This document shows positions 35,904 to 42,017 of a DNA stretch of 42,017 nt, piece by piece. Position numbers and translations under genes: made by a program. The stretch's first letter is position 1. Each line of letters begins with the position of its first letter. The notes under the pieces are model-generated. The model did not search any database. It was given only the letters and a program-made list of their open reading frames with translations, and was not told the origin of the DNA. This DNA is from Saprospiraceae bacterium (GTDB lineage: Bacteria; Bacteroidota; Bacteroidia; Chitinophagales; Saprospiraceae), in contig JAHDGF010000044.1 of assembly GCA_020627785.1 (NCBI GenBank), forward strand, positions 1 through 42,017. The letters are read 5' to 3'.

Positions 35904-36653
35904 TTATTTGGTCAAGAATACTCGTTGAATGCTTGAAGTCTCTTCTCCAATCAACTCGATGAAAAATGCACCCGCAGTATATTCTGACAATGATATTGAT
36001 GTAGTAGGAGCATCAATAATATATTTGTTGATCAACTCCCCGTTCGCTGATAGAAGATTTATGGCTTTAAATTTATTAGGATTACATTCAATGGTAATCA
36101 TATCTTCTGTGATTGTTGGGTAAATATCCACCTGCGCATCTTCCAAGTCCTCCACAGAAGTACTGATGTTTTGACAAGTTGGATCATTGAGCATGATTGG
36201 AATTTCAATGCTTGAGAATATATCGTTAGGTGTTGAGGTGTATGAGAAATCAAGGTTGATTGTGCAGCACCCTGCGATTTGTCTCGGTCTGAAATGAAAG
36301 GCAAACTCATAGGATTCCCCAGGCTCAATGATAGATGGATTGTTTGGTCCACCTCCATTGGGGTTAACATTCGAAGTTACATCGGGGCCGTAGCAATTAT
36401 TATTATCACAACCATAGGTTTCCCATCCTGTGATGCAAGCTTCTGGATCTACTTCGTAATATTCCCACTTGATTGATGCAGCCTCAGTTCCTGAATTTTC
36501 AAGTAGGATGTAAAATGGAATATCTAGCCATGGACTGCTAATATCAGCATCCTCGATTGTTGTTTCAGTTAATAATTCAGTTTTCATTTCTGGCTGACAA
36601 AAGGCAGCGATTACAAACATTTGCGAAAGCGCAATAAGGAATAAATTTTTCAT
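35904..36653 (-). CDS. T9SS-secreted protein with a divergent type A sorting domain
   Basis: A 249-residue exported protein. The start at 36653 is chosen because it gives MKNLFLIALSQMFVIAAFCQ, a good signal peptide; the ATG ten codons earlier adds polar residues. The mature part is a Cys-rich domain (GCDNNNCYGPDVTSN, then RQIAGCCTINLDFSYTS) that seems to be an extracellular beta domain. The last 80 residues form a type A sorting domain in which YPNP is replaced by YPTITEDMITIE, followed by INLLSANGELI, and YTAGAFFIELIG. A copy of the ATTTGCGAAAGC word lies in its signal-peptide region. Function unknown. Confidence 0.82.
   Translation of the reverse strand: MKNLFLIALSQMFVIAAFCQPEMKTELLTETTIEDADISSPWLDIPFYILLENSGTEAASIKWEYYEVDPEACITGWETYGCDNNNCYGPDVTSNVNPNGGGPNNPSIIEPGESYEFAFHFRPRQIAGCCTINLDFSYTSTPNDIFSSIEIPIMLNDPTCQNISTSVEDLEDAQVDIYPTITEDMITIECNPNKFKAINLLSANGELINKYIIDAPTTSISLSEYTAGAFFIELIGEETSSIQRVFLTK
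36619..36630 (+). repeat. 12-mer motif ATTTGCGAAAGC, copy 7
   Basis: Exact copy on the plus strand, antisense to the signal-peptide region of the T9SS protein, where it encodes part of LSQM. Confidence 0.9.
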
Positions 36654-36831
36654 TCGGATAATTAAGTGATTGTTGATTACCAATATACCGATTCTTTACT
36701 AATTTGATAAAGCTCCGTAAATTTTTACTTTTAGCATCATGAAACTTGACTCAACTACGACGTTTATATGCAATGGTGATTTCTGTGCTCAAGGCAAATG
36801 CATGAAACAATCCAAAAATTAGGTTTAATTG

Positions 36832-37299
36832 ATGAAAATGGGAAACATAAAATATAGGGTGGCGGCCATTGAAGATTTGGAGATCTTGTATGAATTTGAG
36901 CAAGGCATTATCACTACAGAAAGGCCAATGGACCCAACACTAAGAGAAGGTCATATAAATTACTACGATTTAAAGGAGTTGGTTGAATCGGATCAAGCAG
37001 AGGTAATGATCGCTGAAGTCGATGGTCAAATTGTTGGTTCAGGCTATGCGCAAATTAAGAATGCTAAGTCCTATCTAAAATTTGATCGGTATGCCCATGT
37101 GGGATTCATCTTTGTAAAACCTGAGTTTCGCAGACAGGGAATCAGTCAAGGCGTTATTACGCATTTGAAATCTTGGGTTCAGTCCAGAGGCATAATTGAA
37201 ATGCGATTGAATGTGTATAGTCTTAATCCTGGAGCCATTGCCGCTTATGAAAAACTAGGAATGGTGCAACATATGATTGAAATGAGGATGGAAGTTTAG
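36832..37299 (+). CDS. GNAT-family N-acetyltransferase
   Basis: A cytoplasmic protein of 155 residues with the full GNAT fold: an N-terminal strand YRVAAIEDLEILYEFE, an acetyl-CoA loop VKPEFRRQGISQGVI with the R/Q-x-x-G-x-x/G pattern, and the closing strand AIAAYEKLGMVQHMIE. It reads from ATG at 36832; a TTG one codon upstream and an ATG at 36838 are also possible. Family members transfer acetyl groups to amines of peptides, small molecules or antibiotics. The substrate cannot be told. It has no close neighbour on its strand, so it is likely transcribed alone. Confidence 0.9.
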   Translation: MKMGNIKYRVAAIEDLEILYEFEQGIITTERPMDPTLREGHINYYDLKELVESDQAEVMIAEVDGQIVGSGYAQIKNAKSYLKFDRYAHVGFIFVKPEFRRQGISQGVITHLKSWVQSRGIIEMRLNVYSLNPGAIAAYEKLGMVQHMIEMRMEV

Positions 37300-37329
37300 T
37301 GACTTAAGTAATGAACAACCTTAAAATTT

Positions 37330-37361
37330 TTTGCCTTGACGGTTTAGAGACTTCATCTTTG
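37330..37361 (+). promoter_or_regulatory. Candidate promoter of the four-gene envelope operon
   Basis: TTTG at 37330-37333 and CATCTTTG at 37354-37361 are separated by 20 bases, one base off the Bacteroidota -7 consensus. The ATG at 37398 lies about 37 bases downstream. Confidence 0.4.
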
Positions 37362-37397
37362 GAGGCAATGAATTAACTTGGTTGTATATTATTATCA

Positions 37398-38888
37398 ATG
37401 AAAAAGAAATACCTTATATCTCTACTTGTGCTTTTGCATGCTCTTCAAATGCAGGCTGAAATATTTCATTTATATACCATTGTCGATTCCGCCATCGAGT
37501 CCGATACAGTCGTTGAAGCCAATTATCTTGGAATGCAGAACAACTTATCTACCTTCCTAATTCATGAATTTAATAATGAAGAAAGTCATCTAGATACTTT
37601 GGTTGTGAAAGGGTTAGATGAATGTTTTGACGATCTTCAGGCTTTCGAAAATTCAGAAAAGGTAATTCTTTATTTAAAGAGAAATGCAGATCAATCATTA
37701 AGCCCTATTGTTTCAGGGATTCGAATTTTGGAAAAAGGCAAAGTTTATTTACCTCTACAAGTTATGATTCCTGGGAGGTTTTCCTTTCTACTTTCAAATG
37801 ATAACATCAGTTGGCTGGAGTTAAAAAGGAACATTGCGGATGTCAAGGTTCGAGTTGATGAGATAAAAAAGATCAGGCAGACAAATGACAACCAAGAGCT
37901 ATTGCAATGGATTAATAATCAGGGTGAAAGTTTAATCGAGCTGGGCGCAAGAAATGAAAATAAGGGATGGGGTACCATCGGCTTCGAAGTCTTTCGATGG
38001 ATAACCGAAAATAACATCGCTCAAGATACTTGGAAGGCATCTCAGTTGTATCGGAAAATTCATTTTTCGGAAGAAAGTGGGTGGGACGGATTCACAGGCA
38101 TTTTAGATGACTACAATGGTAGTTCATTCAGGAATTATGACCACATAGACTTCTTGATTGCTACTGCGCAAAATACATCCAATTCAATAATCGACCGAAG
38201 ACAGGCTTTGTCTTATCTAGCTGATGCTGCTAGACTTGTTTATGATAACAACCATCCGATTCCTCCTTTGAAAGAATTAGATGAACAAAAGATAAAACAA
38301 AAGTACATTCGTGACCAAATTTTGCCTTTGCTTGCCAATGATGGGCTGAAACAATTTGCCTTTCAAGTTGTCAGACTCATGTCCAGTCCAATGGATGGAA
38401 ATTTAAAGCATAGAATTGATCTTGAAGTAATTCCAATTATAAAAAAGTATTATTTGGGAGAAGTTTCTGGAACTTATAAAAGTGATTTAGCTAAGTTTCT
38501 AGTCTATAATTCTAGCAAGGAAGAATGGAAAGAACTATCCAACTGTGATGAAGGATTATTTGTAGACCTGTATTCATTACTTGTTGATGTTACTAAGAAT
38601 AGCTTGTCATTTTTTTTACGTCTTAGAAATGGACATCAACAATTTAAGGAAAGCCCAAACGTTGAGATAATAAATAAGGCAACAGGAATGAAGATTTATG
38701 ACCAGGTGTATCCGAATGCTAAACTCGATCGGTTAATGATGGGTGCGCGGACTATAATTCTCCAAGATTTGGAGCTGGATGAAGGACACTATCAATTGCG
38801 AGTTGTGGGCAGCGCTGGTGAAGACTCCCAATATCATTGGGAAACTGAATTTATTGATTTTTTATGGATCAGGCCAAGCCATCATTAA
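37398..38888 (+). CDS. Secreted protein of unknown function, first gene of an envelope operon
   Basis: A 496-residue protein with a clear signal peptide (KKKYLISLLVLLHALQMQA, cleavage near residue 21). I do not recognise it. The mature part has an N-terminal beta-rich region, a helical middle (DVKVRVDEIKKIRQTNDN onward, then a helical stretch DRRQALSYLADAARLVYDN), and a C-terminal beta-type domain (HQQFKESPNVEIINKATGM). The middle could form HEAT- or TPR-like helix pairs, but no repeat is clear. There is no T9SS domain or lipobox, so it is probably periplasmic. The next gene begins 9 bases after its stop, and three more follow closely, so it is the head of a transcript with a candidate promoter at 37330. 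Confidence 0.75.
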   Translation: MKKKYLISLLVLLHALQMQAEIFHLYTIVDSAIESDTVVEANYLGMQNNLSTFLIHEFNNEESHLDTLVVKGLDECFDDLQAFENSEKVILYLKRNADQSLSPIVSGIRILEKGKVYLPLQVMIPGRFSFLLSNDNISWLELKRNIADVKVRVDEIKKIRQTNDNQELLQWINNQGESLIELGARNENKGWGTIGFEVFRWITENNIAQDTWKASQLYRKIHFSEESGWDGFTGILDDYNGSSFRNYDHIDFLIATAQNTSNSIIDRRQALSYLADAARLVYDNNHPIPPLKELDEQKIKQKYIRDQILPLLANDGLKQFAFQVVRLMSSPMDGNLKHRIDLEVIPIIKKYYLGEVSGTYKSDLAKFLVYNSSKEEWKELSNCDEGLFVDLYSLLVDVTKNSLSFFLRLRNGHQQFKESPNVEIINKATGMKIYDQVYPNAKLDRLMMGARTIILQDLELDEGHYQLRVVGSAGEDSQYHWETEFIDFLWIRPSHH

Positions 38889-38897
38889 AATAGTAAA

Positions 38898-39932
38898 GTG
38901 AGTGCGGTGAACAAACGATTATTTAAATATCTGGCCTTACCGCTACTGTCATATGTGTTGCTGTGTTTCATTACACCTTATAATAAGTTTCTCAGAAATC
39001 GTTCCATCAATAATCAAATCTCTTATCTGTCAAAAATTCTCAATGAAGGCCATGATGATGAGTTGCAAGCAAGATTTCCAGAAGGCAAACAATTTAGTAA
39101 TTCATTGTTGGCATTATCCGTCATTGAATTTTGCGAGCGGAATGAAATAGAAAATCTTGAATATGCAAGAATAGTGGATGATTGTATTTTCAGGATTCAA
39201 TCCAAGGCTTCCTTGAAAGTTTTTGATTCAATCATGGATCCAGAGTATGGCATGTTCTACAATGCTTGGTCTAATCTTGTCTACCGTTCTTACCAAGATT
39301 CAAAATTATTTAAGCGGTCAGAAATTCAAAATGTGGTCATGGAAAAATCTAAATTGATTGAAGAAAGGTTAATAAACACATTGAACGATAGCTTAAGACT
39401 ATTGGATTCTTATCCTGGACTATCATGGCCTGCAGATAATCTCATCGGCGTGCTATCATTGAAAGACAAGACGCTTCAGAAAAATTGGGTGAATAAAATC
39501 GTTGGATCGTCACAACATAATTCAGGTTTAGTGCATCATGTTGGGGACGAAGCTTCTCTAATAAGAGGATCTTCTAGTGCAATGATTACCTATTGTTTGA
39601 ACCGGATGGGTTATAAAAAAGCTGAGCAATATCGTTTGAAGCACCAAGAGGTTTTTGTGGATGAGCTTTTAGGAGTTCAACTGGTTAAAGAAAACGAAGA
39701 TGGATCAAATGAGATGGATGCTGATTCTGGTCCAGTCATATTTGGGTACGGTGCATCGGCAACAATCATGAATATTAAAACGCAGGCAAGTTTTGGGGGA
39801 GGTAAAAGTACTTGGGCCTTGATGAATTTGATTGCAATGCCTGTGAATCTTTTTAAAAGAAAATATTATCTTTTTCAGCAAGAACCAATGTTAGATTTAT
39901 TTATGCTCTGGGGTAGTGTTGAATTTGATTGA
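38898..39932 (+). CDS. Membrane-anchored helical protein of unknown function
   Basis: A 344-residue protein opening with GTG. One membrane helix (about residues 10-26, YLALPLLSYVLLCFIT) is followed by a mostly helical soluble part that looks like an alpha/alpha toroid, with LSWPADNLIGVLSL, EASLIRGSSSAMITYCLNRM and a signature-like stretch DADSGPVIFGYGASATIMNI near residues 275-294. This resembles helical-barrel enzymes that act on glycosyl or terpenoid substrates, but I cannot assign a family with confidence. The Asp in SWPADN and in DADSG would be the obvious candidate catalytic residues. It is the second gene of the envelope operon, 9 bases after the first and 16 before the third. Confidence 0.68.
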   Translation: MSAVNKRLFKYLALPLLSYVLLCFITPYNKFLRNRSINNQISYLSKILNEGHDDELQARFPEGKQFSNSLLALSVIEFCERNEIENLEYARIVDDCIFRIQSKASLKVFDSIMDPEYGMFYNAWSNLVYRSYQDSKLFKRSEIQNVVMEKSKLIEERLINTLNDSLRLLDSYPGLSWPADNLIGVLSLKDKTLQKNWVNKIVGSSQHNSGLVHHVGDEASLIRGSSSAMITYCLNRMGYKKAEQYRLKHQEVFVDELLGVQLVKENEDGSNEMDADSGPVIFGYGASATIMNIKTQASFGGGKSTWALMNLIAMPVNLFKRKYYLFQQEPMLDLFMLWGSVEFD

Positions 39933-39948
39933 GTTAAAATTAGTAGAT

Positions 39949-40611
39949 ATGCTTAAGGTGCTATTTGTCGCTCTTATTTTTTACCCATTAATTTCTCTGG
40001 GGCAATCTTTGCCACTAAAAGAATTAGAATCAATAGGGCTGACACCATCAGACATCAATGTAACAGAGGAGCTCAATGGTGTGAATGGAGTCAATGGTTA
40101 TTATTTGGTTGTGAGTCGCGAAAATATGAGCACGAATCCATTGTTAGACTTTTTAGTCAATAATTATGCACTGTATTCTCCTTCAGGTGAATTAACTTAT
40201 TTAACGGATTATAAACTCAAGCAATCAGAAATTATTTATTTCGAGTTTGTTGAGGATAAATTATTTTTACTTGAAAAGATTTTTAGTCCTAGAAACGATG
40301 TTCGTATTTCTACCTTTAGTATTAAAACAGCCAAACTGATAAGCTCAATTACTGGGGAAATTCCATGCAAGTATGGTAATGATTGTGATTGGATTCGTTA
40401 TGAAGAAAAGAAACTGGCTTTTTTTACAAATACTGGATTAAATGTACGATTGAAATTTTCTTCCATCTATGAATATGATTGGCGATTGGAGGAGACTACC
40501 TTGATTTATGAAAATGTTGGGGATAATATCGATGCGGGAACCGGTAGAAATTTTGATTTAGGGGATGTGATGTTTGATATTGGAAAAGGATCTTTTAGGT
40601 ATATTAAGTAG
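39949..40611 (+). CDS. Secreted protein of unknown function, third gene of the envelope operon
   Basis: A protein of about 220 residues. The ATG at 39949 is chosen because it gives MLKVLFVALIFYPLISLGQS, a complete signal peptide; the earlier in-frame GTG at 39916 would overlap the previous gene and place polar residues first. The mature part is beta-rich with many Asn and Ser residues (GVNGVNGYYLVVSRENMSTN, SIKTAKLISSITGEI) and a single Cys pair at CKYGNDCDWI that might form a disulfide. No known family is evident. It is 16 bases after the helical membrane protein and 43 before the last gene, so it is part of the same transcript. Confidence 0.7.
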   Translation: MLKVLFVALIFYPLISLGQSLPLKELESIGLTPSDINVTEELNGVNGVNGYYLVVSRENMSTNPLLDFLVNNYALYSPSGELTYLTDYKLKQSEIIYFEFVEDKLFLLEKIFSPRNDVRISTFSIKTAKLISSITGEIPCKYGNDCDWIRYEEKKLAFFTNTGLNVRLKFSSIYEYDWRLEETTLIYENVGDNIDAGTGRNFDLGDVMFDIGKGSFRYIK

Positions 40612-40654
40612 TTGTTTCCAATTTTTTAAAAAATAAGTATGCAAACTTACTTGG

Positions 40655-41602
40655 ATGAAATCTCTTTTTAATTTATTCTTAATGCTGTTGTTTACATCAG
40701 TATTATTATCTCAAGAAAATGTATTCATTGAACCATTTGTTTCTTTCAAGTATGATGCAAAGCAATTGGCAATAGATAATATTTACTCTAATTCAATAGT
40801 AGAAGACCAAACTTGCACTTTTAAGTCAAAAATTGACAGTTTGTACTTTCTTTCAATTAGTGCAAAAAATTTAAAATATCAAATGTCCCAAGATGAGTAT
40901 ATTAACTTGACAGAGTTGGACCATGCTGCAATTCAAAAACTAAATAATGATTCTATTTCTATTGTCAACAGTACTGAAATTGAAATCAATAAATTTAAAG
41001 GAGTCGTTATTGTCGCTGATTTATACAGATTGGAAAAACAAAGGTTAGCGCAATACATTCTTCACCGGTTAGAGGATAAGAAACTAGTAAGTATTGTCCT
41101 TCAATTTACATTAGAAGATTACGAACTTGATGAAATTAGCCATGCACGAATAGAAGACGTCACGTCAAATGTTTTAATAAAAAGTGAAAATTTTACTAAC
41201 GAGTTAGAAAAATATTTTCAAGAACTTTACTCAATTGAAATTGAAAAGTTACCACTAAGAAATTTGTATTATTATTCTACTGATGTAAATGGAAATGAAA
41301 TTATTCACAAAACTTATGATAGAGATTCGTTACCAACTGCAATTGAGCCATATCCTTATCATCATACATTTAGAGGGAGGGTGCTAATTACTCCTTCATT
41401 GAAGCATTCAGTCAAACAGATCAAAGTCAAATCAAATAATGGTTCCTATGAAATATTTAAATTGAGTCTTGGTGATGAATTAATATTTACTTGTAAGGAT
41501 AAACAAAAGGGATTAATAAAACGACAAGGGAAATTGACTGTTGTGCATGAAGTTGGTAAGGAGATTGAAATTCCATTTACTTTTGAATATGAAAATAATT
41601 AA
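40655..41602 (+). CDS. Secreted protein of unknown function, fourth gene of the envelope operon
   Basis: A 315-residue protein with a signal peptide (MKSLFNLFLMLLFTSVLLSQ, cleavage near residue 20). The mature part begins ENVFIEPFVSFKYDAKQL. The first 200 residues seem mixed alpha/beta (IEINKFKGVVIVADLYRLE, KKLVSIVLQFTLEDYEL), and the last 90 are beta-rich with a Lys-rich end (KSNNGSYEIFKLSLGDE). I do not recognise a family. There is no T9SS domain or lipobox. It ends the run of plus-strand genes, with 415 bases of gene-free sequence after it. Confidence 0.72.
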   Translation: MKSLFNLFLMLLFTSVLLSQENVFIEPFVSFKYDAKQLAIDNIYSNSIVEDQTCTFKSKIDSLYFLSISAKNLKYQMSQDEYINLTELDHAAIQKLNNDSISIVNSTEIEINKFKGVVIVADLYRLEKQRLAQYILHRLEDKKLVSIVLQFTLEDYELDEISHARIEDVTSNVLIKSENFTNELEKYFQELYSIEIEKLPLRNLYYYSTDVNGNEIIHKTYDRDSLPTAIEPYPYHHTFRGRVLITPSLKHSVKQIKVKSNNGSYEIFKLSLGDELIFTCKDKQKGLIKRQGKLTVVHEVGKEIEIPFTFEYENN

Positions 41603-41628
41603 CTGGAGACAACATTTGAGGATATTGT

Positions 41629-41666
41629 CATATCTGCCTCGCTACGCTCGCAGAGACGCCATATCT
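41629..41666 (-). repeat. Structured repeat unit, minus-strand copy
   Basis: On the minus strand this reads GGCGTCTCT (plus 41652-41660) and, after 16 bases, AGATATG (plus 41629-41635). A second CATATCT at 41660-41666 flanks it. Inside are a TCTGC/GCAGA stem and local GC-rich palindromes. The related plus-strand copy lies about 260 bases downstream. Confidence 0.6.
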
Positions 41667-41924
41667 CAGAGTCCGTTTAATCTATAACTAAGACAAACTA
41701 CCGTTCTTCTAAGTTCATTTGAATTTAGTGGCTATAAATTTGAATGATTAGTATATTGGGTGTTGGGTGGGAATAGATTGCGGGAGGCACAAAAAGCAAT
41801 GTGTCTGATAAGACTCTTTGCTTTTTTGAAGGGTTTGCAAATTATTTCGCTTATATTTTACTTCAGTGATTTTATTTCAATGTGTTTTTCGTCCCTCGCT
41901 TGTAGGTAACGGATGATGGTATGC

Positions 41925-41951
41925 GGCGTCTCTCGACGAAGGAGAGATATG
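41925..41951 (+). repeat. Structured repeat unit, plus-strand copy
   Basis: Reads GGCGTCTCT (41925-41933) and then AGATATG (41945-41951), the same two blocks as the minus-strand copy but with an 11-base spacer. TCTCTC pairs with GAGAGA inside to form a small hairpin. Confidence 0.6.
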
Positions 41952-41958
41952 CTGTCAT

Positions 41959-41984
41959 CACCTATTGTTAGGTGTCGTGTTTTT
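41959..41984 (+). terminator. Terminator-like hairpin at the right end
   Basis: CACCTA (41959-41964) pairs with TAGGTG (41969-41974) across a 4-base loop, followed by TCGTGTTTTT. It could end transcription entering from the left, but the last gene stops 350 bases away. Confidence 0.5.
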
Positions 41985-42017
41985 AATCATTAATGAAATA
42001 ACAAAGTATTTTGGTAT

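Larger units (their letters stand above)
41603..42017. other. Gene-free right end with structured repeats
   Basis: About 415 bases to the right edge without a supportable gene. It holds two related repeats in opposite orientation (41629-41666 and 41925-41951) and a hairpin followed by a T-tract at 41959-41984. Confidence 0.6.

Noticed and set aside
39916..39948. Upstream GTG start overlapping the preceding gene
   Set aside because: The ATG at 39949 gives a complete signal peptide and avoids the overlap.
40621..40640. T-run/A-run palindrome between the third and fourth genes of the envelope operon
   Set aside because: Simple AT sequence without a GC stem; it does not support a terminator.
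1..42017. CRISPR arrays, tRNA or rRNA genes, and prophage or transposase genes
   Set aside because: I looked for regular spaced repeats, cloverleaf-type sequences and integrase/transposase motifs and saw none.

Overview
The window looks like chromosomal DNA of an AT-rich, non-photosynthetic Bacteroidota, probably a free-living or marine member near Saprospiria/Flavobacteriia/Cytophagia. The evidence is six proteins with type IX secretion (T9SS) C-terminal sorting domains (five type A or A-like, one type B/gliding-associated), a TonB-dependent receptor of the CarboxypepD_reg/OMP_b-brl_3 type, many short lipoproteins, Bacteroidota-specific families (DUF6503-like, DUF4412-like, SprB-type repeats), and little sign of Shine-Dalgarno sequences. 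No rRNA, tRNA, CRISPR, phage or transposase gene was seen. The family assignments rest on reading the protein sequences; no searches were run.

Layout. 1-3.4 kb: a terminator from a gene to the left, a secreted unknown, an FKBP lipoprotein and a T9SS cargo protein. 3.5-5.9 kb: a small ABM-type monooxygenase, a DUF4412-like secreted protein and a flavin amine oxidase. 6-10.1 kb: a large LRR/TPR exported protein facing two minus-strand genes, a stand-alone TonB plug lipoprotein and a secreted unknown. 10.4-14.6 kb: a T9SS cargo protein, a TonB-dependent outer-membrane receptor and a tandem cupredoxin-like protein. 14.8-18.8 kb: an alpha/beta hydrolase lipoprotein, a small membrane protein, a tiny polycationic secreted protein, and a ClbS/DfsB-like gene flanked by two paralogous lipoproteins. 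18.9-29.1 kb: two giant T9SS surface proteins around a PGAP1-like hydrolase and a truncated histidine-kinase ATPase domain. 29.2-33.1 kb: a minimal Omp85 protein, an LRR T9SS protein and a DUF547/beta-barrel fusion. 33.3-37.3 kb: an FAD monooxygenase, an acyltransferase-like gene with inorganic pyrophosphatase, a T9SS protein and a GNAT. 37.4-41.6 kb: a four-gene plus-strand run of envelope proteins of unknown function, followed by a gene-free end carrying an inverted pair of structured repeats.

Most of the genes serve the cell envelope: exported adhesin-like proteins, outer-membrane barrels and periplasmic lipoproteins, mixed with a few cytoplasmic housekeeping enzymes. No T9SS machinery gene is present, so secretion of the cargo depends on loci elsewhere.

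The most striking signal is not a gene. An exact 12-base word, ATTTGCGAAAGC, occurs seven times on the two strands of this 42-kb window, where far less than one is expected by chance. Two copies are intergenic and five are inside genes. The coding copies are read in different frames and orientations and give different peptides, so the conservation is at the DNA level. It behaves like an uptake, recombination, segregation or protein-binding motif of this genome.
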